Below, piece by piece: positions 11,351-22,910 of a DNA stretch of 64,000 nt. The position numbers and the translations under genes are program-made. Source of the DNA: Chlorocebus sabaeus (taxonomy: Eukaryota > Chordata > Mammalia > Primates > Cercopithecidae); contig NC_132911.1 in the NCBI RefSeq assembly GCF_047675955.1, positions 81,280,208-81,344,207 on the forward strand, in the 5' to 3' direction. Position 1 is the first letter of the stretch. Each line of letters starts with the position of its first letter. The notes below the pieces were generated by a model. That model was not told the origin of the DNA, did no database searches, and saw only the letters and a program-made list of their open reading frames with translations.

Positions 11351-13204
11351 GACACTTAGCCAGTAATTGATTAAAGCTATGGTCATTGATTGCATTCTTC
11401 CCTAAGTCATTTCTCCAGTTGAACCATTCACAGTGATTTTTACCTATACTCATTATTTATTCTTCTTAAAGAGAAAGGTAGTTGTCAATCATTGACTAAT
11501 CATATAGAAAAATCACAGAATGTACTAATCTGCTTAAATGTCTTATATTGCCCGCAATATAACTATAAATAAATCAGTATTTTTTAGAATAATGTTATAT
11601 GTTTAATTTTGGTAGAAGTTAATATTACAGATGAACTTTTTCATTTTCTAAATGTTGTCTTTGTTTTTTGTAAATTACAGAATTTTAGGGAATTTATTAT
11701 AAAATTATCCAAAGTTCCATCATATATTATACAAAAGAGGGTACTTTGCATTTTAATGATCTTTTGTTTAATATTACATGAAAACTTTGTCCTCCATTTC
11801 TGAATTTCTATGTAATATTACAGGCTTACTTACAGGAGGCAGATAATAGTTTTTGTTGGCCATGCACAGATATAGACAACTGACGACAATCCAAAGAGAA
11901 CTGACAAAGCAGAAAACAAAAAGAATAAAATGTCCTGATGATGTTGTTATTAAAACATTTAATAGAGCTTTGACATTTAATTCAGATAAAATAAGTCTGT
12001 GATAAGTCATGATTAGTTCTACTCAGAGTGTGGTTGGGTTCATGTTAGTTGATCTGAAGGTTTTGCAGAAGTATAAATGCTGTACCGTTACTTGCCTCAC
12101 CTAAGAGCAAACACTTACGCTTTCAATGGCAAATTAAACCTAGTTAAGTAAAATAATAGGACTAGAACTTAATTGCCGCAAGATCTTCTATTTTTAACAG
12201 GAAAAAGTAGTTTACTCTTTATAGGATGGAATTCATTTAATTTTTACAAATAATGGCTTTGATTTTTGCATGTTGTAAGATGAGATGTAAAATATTCTAT
12301 TGTCAAATCAGATTCATGAGAATCAGAGACCTTAGTGTCATGCTTTTCTATTGAATTCAAAGATAGAAATCATGAGGCACAAGCAAAGCACAAAGAGGTC
12401 TGAGATCGCCAGACTTACCTGCTTCTATCTGACTGTATCATATTCATTCTGACTCAGCTTAACTAGTGAGATTTTTAATGATGCCTGTCGCCACATTACT
12501 TACATGGAAGGAGCAATTTTGGTTATGAAACATCTCCACTTTACACTCAGTTACATAGCTAATGTAACATTTTTCCAGGAATCCACGTGGATTCATGCTA
12601 CGTGAATTGGCAATTCCAGATTTTCTCACCATCAGCAATACCTAGCAGTTATATCCTAGCATATCCACCAATACGGATTTTTCTGTTAGCCAATAGCAAA
12701 TCTTCTTTTACCATGTCTATTATTAACCTTTTTAGAATATTTGGCTGTGTCAAATTTTCTCCATCCCTGAGGCATCATCCTTATGCCCTCTCCAACTAGG
12801 CAATAAAATGAAAAACAAATGTTTAACCGTTTATTTCCCATAAGCAAATATGCTATGCTCATTTCAAATTATTCATTTCAGGTTCACATACTTTGGTAGA
12901 GAAGCCACCTTAACCTGAGCTAGTGAGGAGCATGTCCACCAGGAGACATCTGTGAGAGGGTAGCAGAAACCTTGTTCTACTCCTCCCCTTGCTCCTAAGC
13001 AGAAAATCCTAGTTCCATCTCCAAATAAGGATCATTTCTAACGGATCATTGCAACAAAATCATTATATTAATTCCTAGAAACTTTAGTTTCATTACTTCC
13101 CCCCTATATTCAGCTTAAAATCAAAGAAAAGTAAAAAGGAAATAATAATTTCCTTCAGCTAAATTTACGTGTAGTTGAATAAGAACTCAAGAAAGAGAGC
13201 ACAT
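11351..13204. other. Unassigned AT-rich DNA
   Basis: No gene or repeat that I recognise. It contains a perfect 14-bp palindrome 'aatccacgtggatt' (about 12581-12594). Open frames are below 80 codons and show no family features. Confidence 0.5.
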
Positions 13205-13415
13205 GTATTGGTTAAGGATTTACATCTGCAGTCACACTACCTGGGTTAAAACCTGGCTTTACTCTTTTCACCTATGTGATGTTGGAAAACATAACCAACC
13301 TCTACTTGCTTCCATTCTTTCTACTATAAGTTGGGGAATATAATTATACTCTCTTCATAATATTGTTGCAAGAATTAAATAACATTTGTAAAAACTCTGA
13401 GAAGCAACTGACTTC
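13205..13415 (+). mobile_element. MIR SINE
   Basis: Core MIR landmarks appear in order: 'ctacctgggttaaaacctgg' (consensus tgcctgggttcgaatcc), 'cctatgtgatgttggaaaa' (tgtgaccttgggcaa), and 'ataatattgttgcaagaatt' (agggttgttgtgaggatt). This is an ancient tRNA-derived SINE. Confidence 0.8.
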
Positions 13416-14465
13416 AAAAATAGCATAACCTTAATAATCATTTCAGTCTTATGAGTTGTGATTGTGCTGTAACACTTAATCACTTTTTCTGTTTTTATAC
13501 ACTGGTACCAAAATACAATTGTACTTAGTTAACTCATTCTGACATCATTTGTATCCTATTGTTTACATTTACTAAGTTTGATTTTTATGTTGCTATTGTG
13601 TTGTAGAGGTTACATTAATAGTAACAGGTTGATTCTAATGTCATTACATGAAATATAATATGAATAGTGAAAATAAAAATACAACCATAAAAAACTTAGA
13701 ACAATATTATAGACTCAAATTCAAACAGACTTAAATAGAACTAGAGATTGTGAACCTTCAGGATGCTGGTATAATGAACATAAGATTGCAACTATTTTCA
13801 CAAGCAGCTGAAAGACAAGCAAAGTGCAAATAGAAAACTTGAACTTAGTATCAAAATACTATATTTAATTTAGCTAATTATTTAATTTTAGTGTTCAGTG
13901 TGTTTTGGTCAACTGTTTGTTGTTTTGTTAGCTACAACTTTATCTTCAGAGTACCCTTTCTGGTAATCTGATTGAAACACATTGGAATAATGGCAAATAA
14001 TGCTTTTCTATATTAAATAAATATTGGCCAGGAAGGAAAAAAAAGACCAAAATTATAGTAATATCATTCTAAGTTGCACTTTTTGTAGCAAAGACAGATG
14101 CACTATTTCTGAGAAGATTAAGCTTATGTAAATTATATGACAAATATGCTCAGAAAGCAAGGTGTATTAATATTGGCAAAATCTATCAAGTAACAAGAGT
14201 TGCACAGTGCATAGTACAAGTGGCATATATGGCAGAAGAAAATTGACTACCAAATGGATGGGTTGGTAGATAACTATCACTGCAGTCAAATGACTCCACT
14301 AATATACAGAGTATGAGGCTGTCTTAGCAATTTGCAAAAATATATGGAAAAAATATGGAAGAATGAAATTTTGTTCTGTTATAACTGAAACATCATCATG
14401 TAAAAGGGGTTTTCCTGTTTCTTATTTTGGTAAAGGCATACTTAATTATTAATAATTATATTTTA
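13416..14465. other. Unassigned AT-rich DNA
   Basis: About 1 kb with no gene or repeat that I can name. Confidence 0.5.
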
Positions 14466-14636
14466 CTGCCATACACAGTGGTTCCCTCTTGTAATCCCAG
14501 CTACTTGAAGGTTGAGACAGTAGAATCACTTGAGCCCAGGAGTTCAAAGCTTCAGTGAGCTAGGATTGCAATTGTGCCACTGCACTCCAGTATTAGTGAC
14601 AGAGCGAAATGCCATCTCTAAATAAATAAAAAATAG
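14466..14636 (+). mobile_element. FLAM or old Alu monomer
   Basis: A single 7SL-derived monomer: 'gtaatcccagctacttgaa', 'cacttgagcccaggagttc', 'gccactgcactccag', then an A-rich 'aaataaataaa' tail. It lacks a second monomer and is quite diverged, which fits a free left monomer or an AluJ remnant. Confidence 0.8.
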
Positions 14637-15155
14637 AAATATTAATACTGTTTCTTTTCTGGAATCATAATATTGACTAAGAAAGTTACTCAGAATCAGT
14701 TCTAATGGAGCAGCAACCACTAACAAAGTGTCTGCTCCTAAATGAAGTCCCCAAATTGCCCTCCTAATAGAACATTTGGAAACACCAATAGAGCTTTCTA
14801 GTTTGGTTGTAGTGTTAAAATAAATAATAAACATAGCATATAAAAAATGGACTAAGTTCCAGTCACAAATAATATAAGTATATTTTTTCAGCTTCTATTG
14901 AGTTCAAGATTTTGATTTTTTGTTCTGAAGTATTCGTCTGGTGAAAAATTCTCAAACTAGATAGGAAAATGGATAAAATATGAACATTGCTTTATGACAT
15001 TGATATTGCCAGGAAATTCTGTTTCTATGAGATTACATCCAAGAGATGTAACTCAGTAATAAATGCCTGAATCTATCATTTGAGAGTCAACACATTATGT
15101 TTTAAATGTTAACAGTTATGTACCAGCATTTATTAAGGAGATAAGCCAATGGATT
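14637..15155. other. Unassigned DNA
   Basis: No recognisable feature. The 96-residue minus-strand frame overlapping 14544-14834 runs partly through the FLAM and has no protein similarity that I can see. Confidence 0.5.
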
Positions 15156-15461
15156 GACCAATGACAATTCTTCCAAAGGACCTGGTGGGAGGTGATTGGA
15201 TCACATTTTCCCTAATGCTGTTCTCAGGATATTAACATGAGACCTGTTGGTTTAAACGTGTTTGGTAGTTCCCACCTTAGTTCTCTCTCTGCTGCTGCCA
15301 TGGAAGATGTTCCTTACTTCCTCTTTGTCTTCTGCCCTGATTGTAAGTCTTTTGAGGCCTCTACAGTCATGCAGAACTGTGAGTCAATTAAAATTTTTTG
15401 TTTATAAATTATCCAGTCTCATGTAGTATCTTTATAAGCAGTGTGAAAATGGACTAATACC
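15156..15461 (+). mobile_element. MaLR LTR (MST/THE1 type), 5'-truncated
   Basis: It picks up at the 'ggtgggaggtgattggatca' block, continues through 'ctgattgtaagtcttttgag' and 'ctgtgagtcaattaaa', and ends 'atggactaatacca'. The first 60 bases or so of the LTR are missing or too decayed to align. Confidence 0.85.
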
Positions 15462-15479
15462 AGATCTAAATATGTTATT

Positions 15480-16060
15480 TTTATTAGAATTACTTTCCTG
15501 AGTTTGGACTTAGTTTTCACTTTCTTTATGGTTTTCTTTTTGATAAATAATTACAGATTTTAGTATAGTTATATATACATAACTTATCCTTTATTGTTTG
15601 TGTTTTTGGCATGTTTTAAAACAATAAACATTTTACTATGCTTGTGCATTCATACTTCTCATCCTTAAAAGTTTTATAGTTTTACTTTCTACATCTTTAG
15701 TTCATGCAAAATTTGTTTTACCTGTAATATGAAAGTGAGATATATATTCAGTTTTTATTTTTTGACATTTATAGACTCAATCATGATACACTCTTCATTA
15801 AGAAACCCATAATTTCCCAAGCTATTTGCCATTCCATTCTTTACATGTATCATATTTACTTATGTATATAGGTTTGGTGCTAGGCTTTCTGAGATTCTTG
15901 ATTTTTCTATCCTTGCTCCAAAAATTCACTGTTGTAATTTCCATAATTTATAATGTATTGACACACTTTTCTTCTTTCTTTGAATGTACTGTGGCTAACT
16001 TGTATAGATTTAGAATCTATATTCTTATAAAAAATCAACTTATACAGATTTTGTAATCTA
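15480..16060 (-). mobile_element. Old L1 (L1M-type) ORF2 fragment, reversed
   Basis: It shows the antisense ORF2 stretch 'gttttatagttttactttct', then a diverged section leading to 'attcactgttgtaatttcc' and 'ataatgtattgac', in consensus order. Strongly diverged; limits are approximate. Confidence 0.55.
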
Positions 16061-16102
16061 TATTCCACACTCCTCCAAAAAATTGGTAAAATTATGAGTA
16101 CG

Positions 16103-16482
16103 TGACATGGTTTGGATTTGTGTCTCCACCCAAATCTTGTGTTGAATTGTAATCTGCAGTGTTGAGGGAGGGGCCCAGGGTGAAGTAATTGGATCATGAG
16201 GACATATTCCCCCATTACTCTTCTAATAATAATGAGTGAGTTCTCACAGCTCTGGTTCTTCAAAAGTTTGTAGCACCCCCACCCCCAACTCTCTCCTCCT
16301 CCAGGCATGTAAGATGTACCTACTTACCCTTTACCTCCAGACATGATTGTAAGTCTCCTGAGGCCTCCCCAGCCATGCTTCCTGTACAGCCTGTGGAAAT
16401 GTGAGTCAATTAAATCTCTTTACTTCATAAATTACCAAGTCTCTGGTAGTTCTTTATAACAATGCAAGAACAGACTAAAACA
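16103..16482 (+). mobile_element. MST 5' LTR
   Basis: The LTR starts 'tgacatggtttggatttg' and ends 'agactaaaaca', with a C-rich tract near 16275-16290 and 'gtgagtcaattaaatctctt' near the 3' end. It is followed without a gap by MST internal sequence, so it is the 5' LTR of a partial provirus. Confidence 0.9.
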
Positions 16483-17604
16483 GAAAAATTGGTACCAAGG
16501 AGTGGGGCATTGCTATAAAAATACCTGAAAATGTGGAAGCAATTTTTGAACTGGGTAACAGGCAGAGGTTGGAACAGTTTGCAGGGCTCAGAAGAAGATA
16601 GGAAGATGAGGGAATATTTGGAACTTCTTAGAGATTTGTTGAATGGTTGTGACCATTCAACTAAATATTTTACTAAATGCTGATAGTGGTATGGCCATTC
16701 AAGTACAGGCTGACGTGGTCTCAGATGGAAATGAGGAACTTAATGGAACTGGAACAAAGGTCAATTTTGTTGTGAGTTAGCAAAGAAGTTGGAGGCATTG
16801 TGACTCTGCCCTATAGATCTGAGGAACTTTGAACTTCAGAGAGATAATTTAGGGTATCTAATGGAAGAAATTTCCAAGCGTCAAAGCCTTCAAGATATGA
16901 CCTCACTGTTTCTAACAGCATATGGTCATATGAATGAGAAGAGATGATCTGAAACTGAAACTTACATTTAAAAGGGAAGCAGAGCATTAAAGACAGAAAA
17001 ATTTGCAGCCTGATCATCTGGTAGAAAAGAAAAAAACATTTTCTGGGGAGGAATTCAAACTGTTTATAGAAATCTGTATAAGTAAAGAGGAACTGATGTT
17101 AATAGCCAAGACAATTGGAAAAATGCCTTGACGGTATTTTAGAGATATTTACATCAGCCCCTCCCATCACAAGCCCAGAGGCTTAGGAGGAAAGAATGGT
17201 TTCATGGGCTGGACCCCAGGACCCACTACCCTATGAAATCTCAGAATACTGCTCCCTGTGTACCAGGTGCTCTAGCTCCAGCTGTGGCTAAAGGGGCCCC
17301 AGATACGTCTCAGGCTGCTGCTCCAGAGGGGGTGAAACATAAGCCTTGGCAATTTCATGTGGTGTTAAGCCTGTGGGTGCACAGATGACAAGAATTGAGG
17401 CTTGGGAACCTCTGACTAGATTTCAGAGGATATATGGAAACACCTGAGTGTCCAGGTGGAAGTTTTCTGCAGGGGCAGAGCCCTCATGGAGAACCTCTAC
17501 TAGGGTAGTTTGGAGGGGAAATATGTGGTTGGAGCTCCCACACAGAGTCCCCACTGGGGCACTACCTCGTGGAGCTGCAAGAAGAGGACCACTATCCTCC
17601 AGAA
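16483..17604 (+). mobile_element. MST internal region, 3'-truncated
   Basis: The internal sequence begins 'aaattggtaccaaggagtgg', the usual start after a MaLR 5' LTR, and follows the same course as the intact copy at 42690-44307. It stops abruptly after 'ctatcctccag' at about 17604, with no 3' LTR. The frame at 17448-17774 (108 codons) runs out of the element into unrelated DNA, so it is not a gene. MaLR internal regions carry only degenerate retroviral coding sequence. Confidence 0.85.
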
Positions 17605-18460
17605 AATCTAACCAAAATCTAGCAACTAAAGATTTTCTGGCATTCAGAATCTTGAGTTCAGCACTTTATTTTGAAGTAATTAGACTCCCAAAATTGACTA
17701 ACATTCACCGAATCCAAGAGAAAACTATGTTTGAATTGGAAAGAAAATTAGTTTGCAATTGTAGGAATAAATAACAGTAATAATTAGAAGGGATCATTTT
17801 CATGGGAAGTCCCCTACATTATTTAGTGGAAACCTAGGCTCTGCAGATGTACAGATTGAAGTTAATATGGTTTCTAAAAGTACTTTTTTTAGGGGAAGGC
17901 AGAAGAATATTATGAGCACTGGATTAATTGGCTAGACATACAGATCATGATATTCTGTATTCAAAATGGTACTGGAACCACACTGACAAATTGTCGTTTG
18001 ATTACTCTCTGGGGATAACTATTCCATTGTAATAATATTGCTCTGTGCACATTGCAAATTGATTAGTTTTTACAATACTCTCTCCCTGGTTGAAACTGTG
18101 AAGCATACCAGTACCTTAATTTAAACTTGAGGAATATTTTAACCTATTAGAAGAAGAAAAAAAAAAAACTAGATAAATGAACCCTAGATTTAAAAAAAAG
18201 ATGAAAATAAATTTACAAATTCATGCTTGAGATAGCTATATTTCAAGGTCCATTTAGATAGACACACTTTTATCATGGTGGTTGTATCCATCTTCGATAC
18301 TGTCTACACTGTGATTGACTTACTAGGACATGTTAAATTTTCTAAATTGTCTTATAAGTAAAAAAATTATCTCAAGATTCTTAAGGAGATATTGTTTCAC
18401 TGGTCAAATAATTTCAGAAAATGTGATATTTTATAGCTCCCTCTTAGAAATTTATACTGT
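17605..18460. other. Unassigned AT-rich DNA
   Basis: No gene or repeat that I recognise beyond short A runs (for example 18156-18169). Confidence 0.5.
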
Positions 18461-18554
18461 GCATTAACTTTTAAAAGTTCAGGGAAATTCTGCTAAAACA
18501 ACTTAAATTTTGTTTATTTTAGCAGAATTTCCCTGAGCTTTTAAAGGTTAATGC
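18461..18554. repeat. Near-perfect 38-bp inverted repeat (hairpin)
   Basis: The arms 18461-18498 and 18517-18554 are reverse complements at 36 of 38 positions, with an 18-base AT-rich loop. The pair reads 'gcattaactt...gctaaaa' and 'ttttagc...ggttaatgc'. The right arm touches the start of an L1 fragment. It does not match the MADE1 or other small-palindrome consensus that I know. Confidence 0.95.
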
Positions 18555-18945
18555 GCATTTTGTCATATGCTTGTGGGCTGCATGTATGTCTGCTTTTGAA
18601 CAGTGTTTCTTCATGTCTTTGACAACTTTTTAATAAGGTTTTTGTTTTTTGCTCATTAATTTGTTTAAGTTCTTTTTAGAGTCTGGATATTAGACCTTTG
18701 TCGGATGCATAGTTCATAAATATTTTCTCCTGTTCTGTAGGTTGTCTGTTTACTCCATGGATAATTTCTCTTGCTGTGCAGAAGCTTTTTAGTTTTATTA
18801 GGCCCCATTTGTCAATTTTTTATTCTTTTTGCAAAATGGTTTTGGCATCTTTATCATGAAAGCTTTGCAGGCGCCTATGTTTAGAATGGTATTTCCTAGG
18901 TTATCTTCCAGGGATTTTATAGTTTTAGGTTTTATTTACTTCTTC
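18550..18945 (-). mobile_element. L1 ORF2 fragment, reversed
   Basis: Antisense ORF2 blocks are clear: 'gtgggctgcatgtatgtctg', 'gtctggatattagacctttg', 'cttgctgtgcagaagctttt' and 'ggtatttcctaggttatctt'. Neither the L1 3' UTR nor a tail is present; the fragment begins next to the hairpin. Confidence 0.85.
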
Positions 18946-19584
18946 CCTGTCTAAGCAATCAAATACATTGCTATGGATGTATAATCTACCCCTCTTTTTT
19001 CTCCTTTGTGCCTTTGTACAAATTTTTCTGAATTTCTTTAAAAGTTGTTATATTACAAAGCCTTTGGAACAGAACCTCTTAAATAAGTTAACTCTATTCA
19101 GAGTGCAAATGAGATATTGTTCAAAGTGTATTATCTTTTCAAGACAACCCAATCATCAATGACATAGTCCCTGAATGGCCTTAGTTTATATTCAGGGCAA
19201 TGTTTACTATCCATGAAGGTCTGACCTAAAATTTGGTTACTTTATTCCTTATGAAGCATATGGAGTGGATTGATAAACATAAAGCTAGACTCAATAATAA
19301 TACTTTTAAGTAAGCTTTTTTCACTCATTTGCAGAGATTAAGTGTATACAAAGAATATTTGCAATACATATAAGACAATGAATTTACATAGTTTCTGATA
19401 TGTAATTGTAAGCACAGAATTATTTATTTTGAAGCACCCTTTCTGAATATTGTATTTAATTTTTCCATCATTTAAAAATATGTTTTATGAATAAATATAT
19501 ACTTAATTCTTGGGCAAATAAAATTATCATGGGAAGTGACCCCTAGCAAGTTTTAATATTGCAAAAATTTTACACCCCCTTATT
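18946..19584. other. Unassigned AT-rich DNA
   Basis: No recognisable feature. Confidence 0.5.
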
Positions 19585-19690
19585 TTATACATGTTTACCT
19601 TTGTATTTCCAATGTCTGACAGAATGTCTAGTGCATAGTAGGCAATAAATAGATATACATTGAATAAATAAATAAATAAATAATAAATAA
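19585..19690 (+). mobile_element. L2 LINE, extreme 3' end
   Basis: It contains 'ctagtgcatagtaggcaata' followed by 'ttgaataaataaataaataa', the L2 terminus. Confidence 0.6.
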
Positions 19691-20559
19691 TATGTAGTTC
19701 AAATTTTGGTAAACATATCTCAAGATTATATGTCCTTTTGGGGCTTTCCTTCTTCACATCCTTGAAAACAGTTTTTAGTGATTTTCAATGAACTATTTTC
19801 TGATTAAATCTTCCCCGATTTAGTTCTTGATGACTATACTTCTTATATTCTGATTATTGCATAGAAATAAATTTGGCCTATTAATTACAGAGGGAACTTA
19901 TTTTAGAAATTTGCAATCCATTCTTTAGGGAACTATGGATGTCATTTTCCCTGTTTTAGGTTTATTCTTGAATGAATATAAATGTCAGACCTGGTTAGAC
20001 TAAGATACATCATTGGTGAGTAAGTGAGAATTTTTTTCTGCACACTGTTGGGTATTTTGTATATGTCAGACAATGTGCTATTTTGCCTATATTACTTCTT
20101 TAAATCCATTTTATAGCAAGAAGAAGAAAGTATCACTTCATGGCTATGAAAACTGAAAATTAAAGTTGCTAAATAAGTAACATAAGGTTAATGAGTAGCA
20201 AACTTAGATTTTGGAGCCAGAAAATCTTTCTCCAGAACCTGTGTCTGTAAGTACGACATTGCATTTCCTCACTCAGGGAAGATACTTTATATTATTTCCC
20301 AAAGTAATCACAGACCTTAAATAGTGTGTGGCACAGAGTAGGTGCTGAAATAATTTGTTATAACAGAATGGTAAATCTAAGGTCAAGTCCGTTGTCATAA
20401 CAAATACCAGAAAGAGAAGTTTTTAAAAATAATATAATTTAGAATTTCTGCAACAAAATGACTTCAGGTATTCTTTTTAGCTCCTCATAGATATATAAGA
20501 GTTAGATAATTGACAGAAAAAGGAATTGGACAATATGAAGCATTTGAGTCCAATGCCCC
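19691..20559. other. Mostly unassigned DNA, weak MIR trace
   Basis: Around 20050-20275 there is a faint reversed-MIR pattern (a 'catggctatgaaaactgaaa' block followed by a 'ttttggagccag' block). I am not confident enough to call it separately. Nothing else is recognisable. Confidence 0.4.
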
Positions 20560-20705
20560 CCTGGATGGGTAACATAAGATACTCAAGTTAAAATATTTTA
20601 AAATGTGCTTAAAAATATGTAATATAATGTATTATACACTTGCAATTTGTTAAGTGTAGTTACAGATCTCATGTTAAATGTTGCTACCACAATAAAATAA
20701 AATTA
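20560..20705 (+). mobile_element. Old L1 3'-UTR fragment
   Basis: It resembles the end of L1M 3' UTRs: 'attatacacttgcaatttgt', 'acagatctcatgttaaatg', then an A-rich end. Short and diverged. Confidence 0.5.
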
Positions 20706-20790
20706 TATATAATTATATATATACAATTAGATATACATATAATATATATCTGATATATATTATATGTGTGTATGTACATATTTTCCATGG
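20699..20790. repeat. AT-rich TA microsatellite
   Basis: Interrupted TA/TATG tract with several short 'atatat' runs, likely unstable in length. Confidence 0.85.
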
Positions 20791-22224
20791 AAAAAGTAAT
20801 ACAGAGATTTTTACCTGAAAATGGTTTTTCTATTTATTTTAATATTAAACTATTTACCATTGCATACTTTACATAATCTAGCCAAAATTTGCAAGATGCA
20901 AATTCTACATATCCTCTATAAAATTTGTACCAATTATTGACATCATTTAGAGACAACTAAAACAAGTCTTCGAGGCAATCAAAACCTTTTTGTGATAACT
21001 TTTATTTACTTTAACAAATTCAATATTCATATTTATTCCATAAAAATATTAAATTAGACATTTTTTTCTGTGCAAAAAGGGTTTCTGCTTCTCATGGAAG
21101 TCTTTGTTTATTGCCTATTAATACCAGTAGTATTTTTTTTTACCCCACAAATATGTAATGGCCTTACACTCTCTGTTTCACCCACTTTCCAAATCTATTT
21201 TAAATTCAATTATTACAAATGAATACATTTCATTCTTGATATTTTTATGCCCTATTAAAAGTTCGCCTATATGTAAACTAACACAAACAACCCGCTCTTC
21301 TTCCCATAATCCCTCTCATGAGCTGAAATACCCATCTTCCACAGTCCTGATAACATTATATTATATATAAACTTTATTCTTTTAATGTACAAACATTTAT
21401 ATATTTATAATATAAATACATTCTTTATGATATCTGCAAATTTGCTCCAGATCTATAAACATTTCAAATATTTTTCCCCGTGACATTATATATCTTTTCA
21501 GATTACACAGTTCCTCTTTAATTTGAGGGTCTAAAAACATGCAACTTTTAAATAAAGGGGAAGGGATTAGACTTTGCCATTGAAGGTGTAAATCAAAACC
21601 AGTCTTATTTCCCCAAAACCTATAGAAATAAAAAATAATAATAAAATAAAGTAAAAATAAAAATAATATTTAAAAACCAGTACACACAATTTTACTTACA
21701 ATTAATAATAACTATAGTACTCTTAATCTTAGAAGATATTCATAAAAATACTTATTTAAAATTAAATTTAAAGCAAGCACCTCCTACTCCCCCACTACCT
21801 GCTCTATAATATTAGAATTTTTAATGCCTAATATCAGATATCAAAAGCTTTAAACTAATCCAAGTTAAGCATTAAAGGAATTACCAAAAAGATTAAATTT
21901 GCAATTAAGAAAATAGTAATTACTGCCACTTTATTGATCAGTTGCTGGAAACTTTAAGTGAAATAAATTGGTCTAAATTACATAATAATAGTTGCAATAT
22001 ATTTTTTATTTTACATGAAAAAATATAAGTGGATTTCTAATTTTATTCATCTCTTTTTACATCCTTATCATAATACTTTAATTTTTTTGTTTCAAAAATT
22101 ATTAAAAATTTAAGTTGTATTTTTCTCAGGTCAATAGTTCCGTTAAAAAATTGAACCAAGAAGGCAAATTTAGATGTCTGTATACAACACTATTTTCACT
22201 GGAAACAAAAGTATTCAAGTTGTG
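20791..22224. other. Unassigned very AT-rich DNA
   Basis: No gene or clear repeat. There is an A-rich 'aaataataataaaataaa' style tract near 21626-21670. Confidence 0.5.
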
Positions 22225-22307
22225 TTAAAAACCATATGAACAAATAAAGAGGAGTAAAGTGCTGATAACTGCTATAATATGCATGGACCTCATAAGCATT
22301 ATGCTGA
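22225..22307 (+). mobile_element. Old L1 3' region, left part
   Basis: The segment ends in 'cataagcattatgctga', matching the L1M block 'aacattatgctaagtgaaag'. It is split from its right part (22587-22905) by an Alu. Confidence 0.65.
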
Positions 22308-22580
22308 TTGGGAGACCAGGGAGGCAGATCATGAGGTCAGGAGTTCGAGACTAGCCTGGCCAATACACTGAAACCCCATCTCTACTAAAAATACAAAAAT
22401 TAGCTGGGCATGGTGGTGGGTGCCTGTAATCTCAGCTACTTGGGAGGCTGAGGCAGGAGAATTGCTTGAACCCGGGAGGAGGAGGTTGCAGTGAGTCGAG
22501 ATCATGCCGCTGCACTCCAGCCTAAGCAGCAGAGCTAGACTCCATCTCAAAAAAAAAAAAAAAAAAAAAATGTATATAGA
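22308..22580 (+). mobile_element. AluS, 5'-truncated, in old L1
   Basis: It starts within the left monomer ('gggagaccagggaggcagat'), includes the middle 'ctactaaaaatacaaaaatt', the right monomer, and an A-tail of about 21. The target duplication 'tatgctga' is visible at 22300-22307 and 22581-22588, inside the interrupted L1. Confidence 0.9.
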
Positions 22581-22586
22581 TATGCT

Positions 22587-22910
22587 GAGTGAAAGAAGCT
22601 GGCTGTGAAAGAACACATATTGCATGGTTTCATTTACATGAAATGTCCAGACAAGGCAAAGCTACAGAGATCAAATGAATATGTGATTGCCTTATGCTAA
22701 CAGTAGAGATGGGGAGTGACTCTAAATGGGTGCAAAGTTTCTTTTCAGGGTTATAAAAATGTCCTAAAATTAGTCTGTAGTAATAGTTTACAGTTCTCTG
22801 AATATAATCAAATTCATAGAATTGTACATTTGAAACAAGTCTGTTTCATGGCATGTAAATTATATCTCAATAAAAATTATACGAAACCCTCCCTCCACCA
22901 AAAAAAAAAA
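22587..22910 (+). mobile_element. Old L1 3' UTR, right part
   Basis: It continues the split L1: 'gagtgaaagaagctggctg', 'ttacatgaaatgtccagac', 'gaattgtacatttgaaacaa' and 'aattatatctcaataaaaa' are all landmarks of L1M 3' ends. An A-rich tract closes it. Confidence 0.8.

Noticed and set aside
12581..12594. Perfect palindrome aatccacgtggatt
   Set aside because: Fourteen bases is not unusual over 64 kb, and nothing around it suggests function.
17448..17774. 108-residue open frame as a gene
   Set aside because: It lies in a truncated MST internal region and runs out into unrelated DNA; the same region in the copy at 43500-43790 is interrupted differently.
20699..20790. TA-rich tract as a regulatory site
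   Set aside because: It is a plain microsatellite.
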